Below are positions 27,029 through 36,023 of a stretch of DNA of 36,292 bases, in pieces. The translations under genes were made by a program, and so were the position numbers. Below the pieces are notes generated by a model. It was not told the origin of the DNA. It made no database searches and was given only the letters and a program-made list of their open reading frames with translations. The stretch covers positions 1 through 36,292 of the forward strand of contig CAIMZP010000117.1 in the NCBI GenBank assembly GCA_903846025.1, in the 5' to 3' direction. Positions within the stretch are counted from its first letter, which is position 1. Every line of letters starts with the position of its first letter. Origin of the DNA: an uncultured beta proteobacterium. GTDB taxonomy: Bacteria; Pseudomonadota; Gammaproteobacteria; Burkholderiales; Burkholderiaceae.

Positions 27029-27976
27029 TCAAATCGAGTCATCCAAATTTTCTATTGCGTATCCAGAGCTAATCCATTGATTCATACCACCAGTCAATAC
27101 CCTAGTTTGATATCCTTTTTTACCTATAAGGTAGGCAGCTTTAGCCGCAGAAACATCATTAGGGCAGTCACAATAGGTGATTATCTGAGTATCCATGGGC
27201 CAATGATCAAGAGATTCTGATCCAAGGCTGGCAAAATCGATGTGTACAGCTCCAGGTATATGACTTTCTAAGGGGTGATCAGGTAAATTCACTCGTACAT
27301 CAACAATCACGAGCTGGCTTCTGCACTCCAGCATTTGTGTAAGTTCATCTACATTGACCCTTGGAAATTCCATCACCATTTGCATTACCTGTCTGCGTCG
27401 CCATAACCGCCAAGCAATATAAACAATCAATAAGCCAGCAATTATCATCAAAGCTAATTCACCATAGCCTCCGAATGATTCAATAAGCGCTTTAAATTCT
27501 TTATGGAAAAGCATGCCGCCGATGAGTCCGGTGCCAACCCAAAGAAACGATCCAGCAATATTAAAAATTAAAAAGTTCTGAAGGCGCATACTTAATGCGC
27601 CCGCTAAGGGTGGCGCCATCATTGATAGACCAGGTATAAATTTGGCAATGACTAAGGTTGCGACACCCCAACGGTTGAAACTGTTTTCACTCTTGCGTAC
27701 ACAAGTATCTGGTGAAAGTGAAATTCGGCATAGCAATGACAAGACCCTCCTGCCATAACGCCTACCCACAAAATACCAAATCACATCAGAAATAGTTGCG
27801 GCCACAGTAGCAAGCAATAAAAATTGAATGGCTAAAAGAGCATCATTACCGGAAGCTGCGCCAGCCAAAATCAAAAATGGTAATGCAGGAATTGGAAGAC
27901 CTGCTTGCTCAAGGAGTACGATTAAAAAAATCGCAATCAAACTATACTGACTGAAAAATAGACCAATGTTGTGCAT
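27029..27976 (-). CDS. DedA-family membrane protein fused to a rhodanese domain
   Basis: This is a 315-residue protein. Residues 1-190 are a DedA/SNARE-associated membrane domain with LEQAGLPIPALPFLILAG and the conserved KFIPGLSMMAPPLAGAL basic/proline motif; DedA proteins move lipids across membranes. A basic stretch (WRLWRRRQ) leads to a rhodanese domain (about 205-312) with VIVDVR, HIPGAVHIDF and the loop ITYCDCPNDVSAA containing the candidate catalytic cysteine. The fusion recurs in proteobacteria, but the link between lipid flipping and sulfur transfer is not explained. AAGGA lies 5 bases before the ATG. It lies about 80 bp upstream of recQ on the same strand. Confidence 0.9.
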   Translation of the reverse strand: MHNIGLFFSQYSLIAIFLIVLLEQAGLPIPALPFLILAGAASGNDALLAIQFLLLATVAATISDVIWYFVGRRYGRRVLSLLCRISLSPDTCVRKSENSFNRWGVATLVIAKFIPGLSMMAPPLAGALSMRLQNFLIFNIAGSFLWVGTGLIGGMLFHKEFKALIESFGGYGELALMIIAGLLIVYIAWRLWRRRQVMQMVMEFPRVNVDELTQMLECRSQLVIVDVRVNLPDHPLESHIPGAVHIDFASLGSESLDHWPMDTQIITYCDCPNDVSAAKAAYLIGKKGYQTRVLTGGMNQWISSGYAIENLDDSI

Positions 27977-28141
27977 CTTGTCCTTAGTTAACTGAAGTTC
28001 TTTTCTGATTACCCCTGCCAGGGTTTTAGGTTCGCTTATTTATAAAATATATACATGCTATGCGCAGTAATTCTTGGTGCTTACAAAGGACATGCGGCAA
28101 TTTAAGCCAAGAGTAGACAATGGCCAAAAGAGATTCCCGCT

Positions 28142-28160
28142 AGAAAAGCCCCTCTGCTTT
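28142..28160 (-). terminator. Weak candidate terminator after the amidohydrolase gene
   Basis: On the minus strand AAAGC-AGAGGG-GCTTT is followed by TCT, so the hairpin ends in TTTTCT. It begins 33 bases past the stop. The 5-bp stem is weak. Confidence 0.35.
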
Positions 28161-28192
28161 GATAATTTTAAGAAACATCAATTTTCCAGAAA

Positions 28193-29986
28193 TCAATAAG
28201 GTCTCTCGTGATTGGTTTCTGTAACTGGGATGAACCTCCCCCCCAGAACCGTTCCGATTACTTTTACATCCTTAATTTTTTCTTTAGGGACAGACATAGG
28301 ATCATCAACCAAAACTGTGAAATCAGCATATTTTCCCGGCTCAATACTGCCCACCTTATTTTCCAAGCCAGCAATATAAGCCGCATCTATTGTCACCATG
28401 CGCATTGCTTGTTGAACAGTCACAGCCTCTGCAGGAGCCCATTTTTTATCGCCGGTATATAAGTTTTGGCGATTCACCACAGCCCATACCTCAGTTAAAG
28501 GCAATGGTGGCGCCACAGGATTATCTGAATGCAATGCCACTACGACCCCCTCGCGAACTAGATCACCTACTCGAGGGGCGTAAGAAATGCGATCCACCCC
28601 TATATGGGGAGCCTGAATACCAGCACGGGTGTAGAAGTAGGCGGGATTCACACTCGCTATAGCGCCCAAAGCCTTAACCTTACGAATCATCATTGAGGAA
28701 GTTACACCAAAGTGTTCAAAGGTAAATCGGTGATCAAAGCGCGGCTTTACATCTTGCAGCAATTGCAAAGCATTTAATACATTTGCATTTCCACCATTTC
28801 CATTGCTATGTACATGGATCTGAAATCCCGCCTTCCACCAAGGTTCCATCGCCCTTTCAAAATCTTCGGGTGTTGGATAAAAAATGATGCCTTGATGCCA
28901 ATCGGTATAGCCAGGATTTTCAACTTTCATTGTTTCGGAAAGAAAGGCGTCATCACCCATAAATTTCACACCTTTATAAAATAAACGGTCTGAATTGAGC
29001 TGTTGCAAAGCTTTTACCTGTTCGATAGCATTATCACCGTATTTAGCAATAAAACTATCTGCAAGAGCTACAGGCGAAATTCGTAAAGAGGTAACGTCTG
29101 AGTTGGTGAACTTTTGCATCATCGATTTTTCAAGATCAATATCTAAAATGCCAAAAGTCATTTCCGTAGTGGTGGTAATACCGCCCTGTTGGGCTTGATC
29201 ATTTGCGTAAAGCATCGACCTATTCAGTCGCTCCGGGTTCATCAAATCATTGCCGGTGTGCTTTATAACGAATTGAGTGGCCTCTGAACTTAAAAATTCA
29301 CCAGTCAAAGATCCGTCATTATTAATTCCTACACCGATAATTTTCTTTACTTCTTCAGGATTGGGTAGATATTTATTAATCGCAGCAGAATTGAGAAAGA
29401 TGGTGTGCTCAGAAGCATCCCAAACTAATACGGGCCTTAATGTGGAAACTTGATCTAATAAACTTTTATTTGGCACTTGTTGCATTGCTGGGATGTCATA
29501 ACCCCAAGCCAACAATGCTTGATGAGGATCTGGGATAGAGGCCGAATACTCCTTCAGCTTAGAAATGGCCGCAGCAAGGTTAGGCACCCCTGGGAATGCT
29601 GTACCCCATGGATTTGGCAAAGGTAAATAAGTCAAGGGAAAAGCAGTTTGAATAAATCCAGCCATTAAAGGATGGTTGTGAGGATCAACAAATCCAGGAT
29701 ATAAAATATTATTTTCAAACTGGCGATTAATCTGATGCGGGTATTGATCCAACCAAGGCTTTAAATCAGCCAATGAGCCAACTGAGATAATTGCTCCATC
29801 AGAGACCGCTACCGCCGTTGCTATTGGAATCGCCGGGTCCATTGTTACAATTTTCTTAGCTACATACACCGTGATCATCCTTGGTTTAGGGGAGAACGGT
29901 GGATCAATAAATTCCGTAGCAGATACACTAGCAGTCAGCAAGATTAATGAAATAAATAGCGGAAAGCGATTGAATGATGAGGTCAT
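28193..29986 (-). CDS. Exported YtcJ-like metal-dependent amidohydrolase
   Basis: This 597-residue protein has a signal peptide (FPLFISLILLTASVSA, ending near residue 23), so it acts in the periplasm, while most YtcJ-like enzymes are cytosolic. Metal-binding motifs of the amidohydrolase superfamily are GFVDPHNHP, FQIHVHSNG and VVALHSDNPVAPP. The C-terminal VGSIEPGKYADFTVLVDDP is the typical end of amidohydrolase family 3. GGAG lies 4 bases before the ATG. Substrate unknown: family members hydrolyse amides or cyclic compounds. No co-transcribed partner is visible. Confidence 0.87.
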   Translation of the reverse strand: MTSSFNRFPLFISLILLTASVSATEFIDPPFSPKPRMITVYVAKKIVTMDPAIPIATAVAVSDGAIISVGSLADLKPWLDQYPHQINRQFENNILYPGFVDPHNHPLMAGFIQTAFPLTYLPLPNPWGTAFPGVPNLAAAISKLKEYSASIPDPHQALLAWGYDIPAMQQVPNKSLLDQVSTLRPVLVWDASEHTIFLNSAAINKYLPNPEEVKKIIGVGINNDGSLTGEFLSSEATQFVIKHTGNDLMNPERLNRSMLYANDQAQQGGITTTTEMTFGILDIDLEKSMMQKFTNSDVTSLRISPVALADSFIAKYGDNAIEQVKALQQLNSDRLFYKGVKFMGDDAFLSETMKVENPGYTDWHQGIIFYPTPEDFERAMEPWWKAGFQIHVHSNGNGGNANVLNALQLLQDVKPRFDHRFTFEHFGVTSSMMIRKVKALGAIASVNPAYFYTRAGIQAPHIGVDRISYAPRVGDLVREGVVVALHSDNPVAPPLPLTEVWAVVNRQNLYTGDKKWAPAEAVTVQQAMRMVTIDAAYIAGLENKVGSIEPGKYADFTVLVDDPMSVPKEKIKDVKVIGTVLGGRFIPVTETNHERPY

Positions 29987-30188
29987 AATGCTCCAACAAT
30001 TGAACGATACTTCAAAGCTAGGGCGATAGTCTTAGCAGGAGGCTAAGGCAGCTCGAAGATCTGTTAGCAATGATTCTACAGCCTACAACAACTACTAAGC
30101 AGCCCCTTCCCCCGCATATCCAATGGGGGTATTTTTGAAGTTCCTGCCAAGCGATGCCCAAAAAACGTCTATTACAAACTTATTATGC
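29987..30188. other. Intergenic region upstream of the amidohydrolase gene
   Basis: With the BLUF remnant this fills the 565-bp gap between the amidohydrolase and fumC genes. It holds two perfect inverted repeats: CTTAGC/GCTAAG with a 5-base loop (30031-30047), in the leader of the amidohydrolase gene, and CCCCC/GGGGG with an 11-base loop (30109-30129). No open frame or RNA gene was recognised. Confidence 0.5.
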
Positions 30189-30542
30189 TCACAATGTAAG
30201 CCAAAGCATTTTAATAATACGAAGTGCTTGAGCTTCTGGATCATCTACTTCGTCAAGAGTATCTGAAAATTGCGGAAAAGGACTCGCAAATTCTTGAGAA
30301 TCAAATTACTTCATTGACCAATTATGGAAATGTTTTTTTGAATTTCAGAAACTCCGACTAATGCAACTTAATGATGCGTTGCATCCATCGAGGATTTGAC
30401 TTAAATAACCTTTGTCAAAAAATAGGACTCTAGTGATCCCATGACGCTCATAAGCTGTACGAGAAGCATCCAATATTTCCGTCAACCCATAATGTGAATT
30501 AAACCAAGGTCCAACATGCGTCACCGTTAAACGACTAAAATA
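30189..30542 (-). pseudogene. Decayed BLUF-domain photoreceptor gene
   Basis: Reading one minus-strand frame from 30542, the peptide begins YFSRLTVTHVGPW and continues YGLTEILDASRTAYERHGIT, RVLFFDKGYLSQILDG. This follows the BLUF pattern (SRATxx...LxxILxxSRxxNxxxGITGxLLFxxGxFLQxLEG). The frame meets TGA at 30345-30347 and TAA at 30306-30308, but between and after them in the same frame lie HFHNWSMK (BLUF xxWSM near the fifth strand) and FDSQEFASPFPQFSD, ending at TGA 30189-30191. About 20 residues seem missing between the halves, and the start codon and first few residues are gone. BLUF proteins bind FAD and sense blue light; this copy cannot be functional. It lies 9 bp past the fumC stop, on the same strand. 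Confidence 0.7.
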
Positions 30543-30551
30543 TTAATAAGG

Positions 30552-31940
30552 TTAATTACCAATCATTTTTTGTGGCTGAACCCAGGCATCAAATTGATCT
30601 AGATCGACGAAACCACTTTCTATTGCTGCCTGCCTTAACGTAATATTTTTATCAAATGCAATCTTGGCAATAATGGCAGATTTGTCATAGCCAATATGTG
30701 GATTTAAAGCGGTGACCAGCATTAGCGAGTCACTCATTAGAGTGTCGATTCTGGATATATTGGGACGAATTCCTTTTATGCAATGCAAATCAAAAGAATT
30801 CATTCCATCACTTAAGATTCGCAAGCTCTGCAACAAGTTATGCAAAATAAGAGGCTTAAAAACATTTAACTCGAAATTTCCTGATGCAGCACATAACGCG
30901 ATCGTTGAATCATTACCCATTACCTGATAACAGATCATGGCAAGGGCCTCGCACTGTGTTGGATTAACTTTTCCCGGCATGATTGAGCTTCCAGGTTCAT
31001 TCTCTGGAATAAAAATCTCCCCCAATCCAGATCTTGGACCCGATGACATCCAGCGAATGTCTGTAGAGACCTTCATTAATGCTACAGCTAGGGTCTTGAG
31101 AGCTCCATGCGTGAATACAATAGGCTCATGCCCAGCTAACGCAGCAAACTTGTTAGTGGCAGAAGCAAAAGGAGTAGCCGTGAAATTACTAAGCTCAAGG
31201 GCTACTTTTGGGCCAAACTCAGGATTTGTGTTTATTCCAGTGCCCACAGCGGTAGCTCCAATTGCAAGTTCAAACAATAATGGCAATGAAAGCTCTATAG
31301 CTTGGCGAGCAAGTTTGAGCTGGGCAACATACCCAGAGAATTCCTGGCCCAAAGTTAAAGGAACGGCATCCTGCAAATGAGTTCGGCCGACTTTAATAAT
31401 CCCATTAAATTCATGAGCCTTTTCTTCTAGGGTAATGATTAATTTATTTAATGCGGGGAATAATGCCTTTTTTATTTGAATTACTGCTGCCACATGCATT
31501 GCGGTTGGAATAATGTCATTGGAAGATTGCCCAAGATTAACATCATCATTAGGATGAATAAAATGGTCATTACCGAGGGTGCCGCCTAATAACTGTATTG
31601 CTCTATTTGCAAGGACCTCATTCATATTCATATTTGTTTGAGTGGCAGATCCAGTCTGCCAAATGGATAATGGAAACTCTTCATCCAGCACTCCACTAAG
31701 GACCTCATCAACCGCCAACAATAAAGTTTCGCCTTTTTTCTCTGATAACTCATTCAGTTGAATGTTGGCTAAGATGCATCCCTTCTTAACGAGCGCCAAC
31801 GCATAAATAAATTCTGTCGGCATCTTCTCTGTAGAGATATTAAATTGATTTAATGATCTCTGTGTTTGGGGGCCCCACAAACTATCATAAGGGACATCAA
31901 TACACCCAAAGCTATCATGTTCGGATCTTAATTTTTCCAT
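30552..31940 (-). CDS. fumC: Class II fumarate hydratase
   Basis: This 462-residue enzyme of the TCA cycle interconverts fumarate and malate without an iron-sulfur cluster. The family signature [13 protein letters not shown] (the catalytic-serine loop) is intact. [18 protein letters not shown] [38 protein letters not shown] and the early [12 protein letters not shown] support fumarase rather than aspartase or argininosuccinate lyase. Length is normal for FumC. GTAGGA lies about 8 bases before the ATG. The oxygen-stable FumC type next to the peroxide genes is compatible with oxidative-stress use but the two are divergent and 409 bp apart. Confidence 0.95.
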   Translation of the reverse strand: MEKLRSEHDSFGCIDVPYDSLWGPQTQRSLNQFNISTEKMPTEFIYALALVKKGCILANIQLNELSEKKGETLLLAVDEVLSGVLDEEFPLSIWQTGSATQTNMNMNEVLANRAIQLLGGTLGNDHFIHPNDDVNLGQSSNDIIPTAMHVAAVIQIKKALFPALNKLIITLEEKAHEFNGIIKVGRTHLQDAVPLTLGQEFSGYVAQLKLARQAIELSLPLLFELAIGATAVGTGINTNPEFGPKVALELSNFTATPFASATNKFAALAGHEPIVFTHGALKTLAVALMKVSTDIRWMSSGPRSGLGEIFIPENEPGSSIMPGKVNPTQCEALAMICYQVMGNDSTIALCAASGNFELNVFKPLILHNLLQSLRILSDGMNSFDLHCIKGIRPNISRIDTLMSDSLMLVTALNPHIGYDKSAIIAKIAFDKNITLRQAAIESGFVDLDQFDAWVQPQKMIGN

Positions 31941-32349
31941 GAAGCCATCCTACACCTTAAATGAAAAGCATAAAATATGATGTCGGCCTTGTTATGCATT
32001 AGATTGAATTTATGCTGCCGATAAAACCATCTTAATTTATTTAGAGATAATTTGGAATTCACCTCTAAATATAGACATCTTTACACCCTGCTCTTATTAA
32101 TGTTTTTTTAAATTAGAAACTTAATGGCAATCCTTCCAAATACAGTTTTCGCCTACGCAAGACTGAGCCTGCAGTTTAAGTACGGATAACACCCTTTTAT
32201 TCTAAAATTTACTGAGCGTTGATTGGGGTCGCTTATTTTGTTATCTAATTATTTGATAATTATGATCAATTCAATTCATTGGACTAATATATAAACAACC
32301 TTCAAAATGCATCAAGTTGTATTTTTTCACAAACCCCGAAAGGAACATC
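31941..32349. other. 409-bp divergent region between fumC and ahpC
   Basis: This AT-rich stretch contains no recognised gene. Its fumC-proximal part could hold the leftward fumC promoter (CATATTTTATGCT region). Its right part contains the candidate ahpC regulatory site at 32241-32268 and a TAATAT -10 near 32285. Confidence 0.5.
32241..32290 (+). promoter_or_regulatory. Candidate ahpC promoter with overlapping palindromes (possible OxyR site)
   Basis: TTATC-N9-GATAA (32241-32259) overlaps TGAT-N7-ATCA (32254-32268); the 7-base spacing is that of OxyR half-site pairs. They lie just upstream of a TAATAT -10 (32285-32290) with no good -35, the arrangement expected for an activator-dependent promoter. 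OxyR control is an inference from gene function; the bases do not match the OxyR consensus well. Confidence 0.35.
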
Positions 32350-32913
32350 ATGTCCATAATTAATACAGTAGTTCAACCTTTTAAAACCCAAGCCTTCCAT
32401 AACGGCAAGTTCATTACTGTTTCTGATGAGAGCCTCAAAGGCAAGTGGTCTGTTCTAATTTTTATGCCAGCAGCCTTTACATTTAACTGCCCTACTGAAA
32501 TTGAAGATGCTGCAGATAACTATGCTGAATTTCAAAAAATGGGTGCAGAAGTGTATATCGTTACAACAGACACTCATTTCTCACATAAGGTGTGGCACGA
32601 AACTTCACCTGCGGTTGGAAAAGCAAAATTTCCTTTAGTAGGCGATCCAACTCACACCCTCACTCATGCATTTGATGTTCACATTGAAGAAGAGGGTCTA
32701 GCATTGCGCGGCACATTTATTATCAATCCTGAAGGCGTGATTAAAACTGCAGAAATTCACTCGAATGAGATTGCTCGTGATGTTTCGGAGACACTGCGTA
32801 AGCTTAAAGCAGCTCAATACACTGCCGCCCATCCAGGTGAAGTTTGCCCTGCTAAATGGAAAGAAGGCGCAGCAACACTGACTCCATCCCTAGACTTAGT
32901 AGGCAAGATTTAA
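32350..32913 (+). CDS. ahpC: Alkyl hydroperoxide reductase subunit C (peroxiredoxin)
   Basis: From the ATG at 32350, with AAAGGA about 6 bases upstream, this is 187 residues, the exact length of E. coli AhpC; a TTG at 32317 would add 11 residues before the real start. The peroxidatic cysteine is C47 in AAFTFNCPTE and the resolving cysteine is C166 in HPGEVCPAKW, so it is a typical 2-Cys peroxiredoxin reducing peroxides and organic hydroperoxides. The usual FVCPTE is FNCPTE here. It is followed after 106 bp by ahpF, whose product reduces it. The intervening hairpins may set the AhpC:AhpF ratio. Confidence 0.95.
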   Translation: MSIINTVVQPFKTQAFHNGKFITVSDESLKGKWSVLIFMPAAFTFNCPTEIEDAADNYAEFQKMGAEVYIVTTDTHFSHKVWHETSPAVGKAKFPLVGDPTHTLTHAFDVHIEEEGLALRGTFIINPEGVIKTAEIHSNEIARDVSETLRKLKAAQYTAAHPGEVCPAKWKEGAATLTPSLDLVGKI

Positions 32914-32938
32914 ATAAGTAGTTATTGACCAACCAATC

Positions 32939-32990
32939 AGACTCTCTTCGGAGAGTCTATTGGAGAGGACAGGCTCCTGCCCAATAGACT
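32939..32990 (+). promoter_or_regulatory. Two mutually exclusive hairpins between ahpC and ahpF
   Basis: Hairpin 1 is AGACTCTC (32939-32946), a UUCG tetraloop, and GAGAGTCT (32951-32958): a perfect 8-bp stem. Hairpin 2 is AGTCTATTGG (32954-32963) with CCAATAGACT (32981-32990): a perfect 10-bp stem whose loop can fold again (GGAG/CTCC). They share AGTCT at 32954-32958, so only one can fully form. No T-run follows, so this is not a standard terminator. Likely uses are mRNA 3'-end protection of ahpC, partial attenuation, or a processing site. Confidence 0.6.
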
Positions 32991-33019
32991 CACCATATAA
33001 ATATATTAAGGAAATCGTC

Positions 33020-34588
33020 ATGTTAGACAACACCATCAAGGCTCAACTAAAAACTTACTTTGAGAAGATAGTGAGCCCTATCGTTTTGACGGCCACACTC
33101 GATGACAGCCCTACATCAGAAAGCATGCTCGTACTTTTGAATGAAGTCGCAGAGCAATCGGACAAGGTTACCGTCATAACCACCGGTAAGGCCGAGCACA
33201 CTCCAAGTTTTACAGTCAGCAAAATAGACGAAGCGGCTAGAATTACATTTTCCGGACTGCCAATGGGTCATGAAATGACTTCCTTTATTTTGGCGATTTT
33301 GCAAGCTAGCGGTTACCCACCCAAAGTTGAGCAAGACATCATTGAACGTATTCGTGGAATCAATGACAAACTTCATTTCCAGACGTTTATCTCCCTGTCT
33401 TGCCATAATTGTCCTGATGTAGTGCAAGCTTTAAACCTCTTTGCAGCACTCAATCCAAATATTGAACATGAAATGATTGATGGTGCCCTATTTCAGAATT
33501 TAGTAGATCAATATCAAATTATGGCGGTCCCCACACTAATTCTTAATGGTCAGGTATTTGGTCAGGGTCGCATGGGTGTTGAAGAAATCATCGCCAAGCT
33601 CGATACGGAAAGCCCGCAAAAAGACGCGGAAAAACTCAACACCAAGGAAAAGTTTGACGTTTTGATCGTTGGGGGTGGGCCGGCTGGTTCAGCTGCTGCT
33701 ATCTACGCGGCACGCAAAGGCATACACACAGGGATTGTTGCTGAACGATTTGGCGGTCAGGTGATGGATACCTTGGGAATTGAGAATTTCATCTCCGTTC
33801 AGGAAACTGAGGGACCAAAATTGGTTCAAGCACTAGAACAGCACGTAAAGAGTTATGCAGTTGACATTATGAATTTGCAACGCGCTACAGCATTGCGTAG
33901 CTCTAGTGACGGCATTGAAGTTGAGTTAGAAAATGGGGCGATTCTTAAAAGTAAATCGATAATCATAAGCACCGGTGCCCGCTGGAGAGAAATGGGCGTG
34001 CCAGGCGAACAAAAATATCGAAACAAAGGTGTTGCATACTGCCCTCATTGCGACGGCCCACTGTTTAAAGGAAAGCGAGTCGCCGTGATTGGCGGTGGTA
34101 ATTCAGGCGTTGAAGCTGCAATTGATTTGGCTGGGATAGTAGGTCATGTAACTCTAATCGAATTTGATAGTAAATTGCGTGCCGATGCTATCTTACAAAA
34201 AAAGTTGCTTAGCCTTCCTAATGTCACCGTGATTAAAAACGCCCTCACGAAAGAGGTCTTAGGTGATCAAGTGAAGGTAAATGGCTTGCGCTTCTTGGAC
34301 CGCATTAGCAACACAGAACATAGTCTTGAACTTGAAGGTATTTTTGTCCAAATTGGCTTACTTCCTAATACCGATTGGTTAAAGGGTACGGTTGATTTAT
34401 CAAAGCATGGAGAAGTGATTGTTGATCCTAAAGGCGAAACATCTATGCCAGGTGTTTTTGCAGCGGGTGACTGCACCACTGTACCATTTAAGCAAATTAT
34501 CATAGCTATGGGTGATGGCGCCAAAGCCTCTCTTGGCGCTTTTGATTACTTGATTCGTTCCTCGGTTGCTGAGCCTGTAACAGCATGA
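33020..34588 (+). CDS. ahpF: Alkyl hydroperoxide reductase subunit F
   Basis: From the ATG at 33020, with AAGGAA about 6 bases upstream, this is 522 residues, like E. coli AhpF (521). The N-terminal domain has the CHNC redox motif (C128, C131) that reduces AhpC. The C-terminal thioredoxin-reductase-like part has the FAD motif [17 protein letters not shown], the second redox pair in YCPHCDGP, the NAD(P)H motif [18 protein letters not shown], and GVFAAGDCT. It passes electrons from NADH through FAD to AhpC. It is very probably co-transcribed with ahpC. Confidence 0.95.
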   Translation: MLDNTIKAQLKTYFEKIVSPIVLTATLDDSPTSESMLVLLNEVAEQSDKVTVITTGKAEHTPSFTVSKIDEAARITFSGLPMGHEMTSFILAILQASGYPPKVEQDIIERIRGINDKLHFQTFISLSCHNCPDVVQALNLFAALNPNIEHEMIDGALFQNLVDQYQIMAVPTLILNGQVFGQGRMGVEEIIAKLDTESPQKDAEKLNTKEKFDVLIVGGGPAGSAAAIYAARKGIHTGIVAERFGGQVMDTLGIENFISVQETEGPKLVQALEQHVKSYAVDIMNLQRATALRSSSDGIEVELENGAILKSKSIIISTGARWREMGVPGEQKYRNKGVAYCPHCDGPLFKGKRVAVIGGGNSGVEAAIDLAGIVGHVTLIEFDSKLRADAILQKKLLSLPNVTVIKNALTKEVLGDQVKVNGLRFLDRISNTEHSLELEGIFVQIGLLPNTDWLKGTVDLSKHGEVIVDPKGETSMPGVFAAGDCTTVPFKQIIIAMGDGAKASLGAFDYLIRSSVAEPVTA

Positions 34589-34620
34589 ACTATGGCTTAG
34601 GCCACCATTAAAGCAATTGG

Positions 34621-34658
34621 AAAACCTGGGAAATTTATACAAAATGATCCTAGGTTTT
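34621..34658 (+). terminator. Candidate bidirectional terminator hairpin after ahpF
   Basis: AAAACCTGGG (34621-34630) pairs with CCTAGGTTTT (34649-34658): ten pairs including one G-U, with an 18-base loop. It lies 33 bp after the ahpF stop. The A-run on one side and T-run on the other are typical of bidirectional terminators, but the T-run is only four long. Confidence 0.45.
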
Positions 34659-34714
34659 CGTAACGGCATTCAGTAACCCAGTACATAAAGATGTAGTGCC
34701 ATTCAAACCAATAC

Positions 34715-34743
34715 CTTAGACCATAGATCTAAGAACTTTTTTT
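34715..34743 (+). terminator. Second candidate Rho-independent terminator downstream of ahpF
   Basis: CTTAGA (34715-34720) pairs with TCTAAG (34728-34733), a 6-bp stem with a 7-base loop, followed by AAC and seven T (34737-34743). The stem is AT-rich and modest; the T-run is good. It precedes the EamA gene by about 140 bp. Confidence 0.5.
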
Positions 34744-34881
34744 AAGTGAGGTTGTGAGGTACCGGTCAAAATTGGGTTTGCGTAGGTTTTAGAAATAAGA
34801 TTAGACGATCTTAATCAATACGTTAGATCAATACATAAATCCTCGTAGAGGAAACCTGGGTATCAGCTACTATCAACAGTT

Positions 34882-35808
34882 ATGCTATTTACCATCCATA
34901 GAAAACACCGCCCTCAGTTTCTTTACGGAATTTTAATGGCGGGTGCTGGCTCTATTCTTTTTTCAGGTAAAGCCATCATCATCAAGCTAGCTTTCGTATA
35001 TGAAACGGATGCAGCAACCTTATTGGCCTTAAGAATGCTAATGGCCCTACCTATTTTCTGGTTAATCTATTGGCAAAAAACTCGTAGACAGAAGATGAGT
35101 GCGCTCAGCTGGTTTGATATCGGAAAAGTTATTGGCCTTGGTTTTATAGGCTATTTTCTATCAAGCTATTTAGATTTTTTAGGGCTTCAATATATTTCAG
35201 TTGGTCTAGAGCGAATTGTTCTATACCTCACGCCGACTATCGTGCTTTTGATTTCCTACTTTTTTTTAAATAAGCCCATATCAAGTATGCAGTGGTGTGC
35301 TTTGGTTATGGGCTACTTAGGGGTTATTGCAGTTTTTATTCAAGATGTTGCCTATTCAGGTCTATCGGCATGGCTCGGTATGGGCCTTGTCTTCGGCGCT
35401 GCCTGTACCTACGCAACCTACATGATCGGCTCAGGCATGATCGTCAGGAGGATAGGCAGTATTCGTCTAGTGGTGTATGCCAGCACTGCTTCTGCTTTAT
35501 TTAGCCTTATTCAGATATTACTTAAAAATCCCCATTCAATCTTTTTACAAACACCGCAAATCTACTGGCTCAGCTTAATTAATGCCGTATTTTGCACTGT
35601 TGTGCCCATGCTACTAATCATGATTTCAATCAACAGGATTGGCCCTCCACTTGCAGCACAGGCTGGGATTTTAGGCCCCGTCTCTACTATTTTTATGGGC
35701 TCATTTTTTCTCTCCGAACCCATTACTTTATGGCAAATAAGCGGGATGAGCTTAGTAATAGTAGCAATGTGGTTTTTAATTAAAGATGGTAAATCTAACA
35801 ACAACTAA
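34882..35808 (+). CDS. EamA/DMT-family transporter
   Basis: This is a 308-residue inner-membrane protein with about ten helices in two EamA repeats, as in RhaT/YdcZ-type metabolite exporters. Repeat 1 begins AGAGSILFSGKAIIIKLAF and has LLALRMLMALPIFW and GLQYISVGLERIVLYLTPTIVLLISYFFLNKPI. Repeat 2 has RIGPPLAAQAGILGPVSTIFMGSFFLSEPIT. Substrates are unknown. The first ATG (34882) lacks a close ribosome binding site; the ATG at 34936 has ACGGA 7 bases upstream and would still keep all helices, so the start is uncertain. It appears monocistronic. Confidence 0.88.
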   Translation: MLFTIHRKHRPQFLYGILMAGAGSILFSGKAIIIKLAFVYETDAATLLALRMLMALPIFWLIYWQKTRRQKMSALSWFDIGKVIGLGFIGYFLSSYLDFLGLQYISVGLERIVLYLTPTIVLLISYFFLNKPISSMQWCALVMGYLGVIAVFIQDVAYSGLSAWLGMGLVFGAACTYATYMIGSGMIVRRIGSIRLVVYASTASALFSLIQILLKNPHSIFLQTPQIYWLSLINAVFCTVVPMLLIMISINRIGPPLAAQAGILGPVSTIFMGSFFLSEPITLWQISGMSLVIVAMWFLIKDGKSNNN

Positions 35809-35845
35809 CTTTTTAATAAAAGAGTATATTTTTCTATAGAAAGTC

Positions 35846-35859
35846 GCTCTATCAAGAGC
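35846..35859. repeat. Short perfect hairpin in the 3' region of the EamA gene
   Basis: GCTCT-ATCA-AGAGC forms a 5-bp stem 38 bp after the EamA stop. No T-run follows, so a terminator is doubtful. The rest of 35809-36023 shows nothing recognisable. Confidence 0.3.
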
Positions 35860-36023
35860 AGTGCAATGCTTATTGCTTTAGCCCTATGCAGTAGTCAGGG
35901 CCCAATACAGTTGCGCATTTAAACTACTAAATGTCAACAGAAAATCAAAGTTTAGCCTCTCAGAATGCTTGACCTACAATGCGTTAAGACAAATATGCAA
36001 CAAATCAATAATGAAAGAAAAAT

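Noticed and set aside
28012..28032. CCCT-GCC-AGGG followed by TTTT as a plus-strand terminator
   Set aside because: The stem is only 4 bp and no plus-strand gene lies upstream.
30937..31380. 147-residue frame on the plus strand inside fumC
   Set aside because: It is antisense to a fully conserved fumC; no ribosome binding site or recognisable domain.
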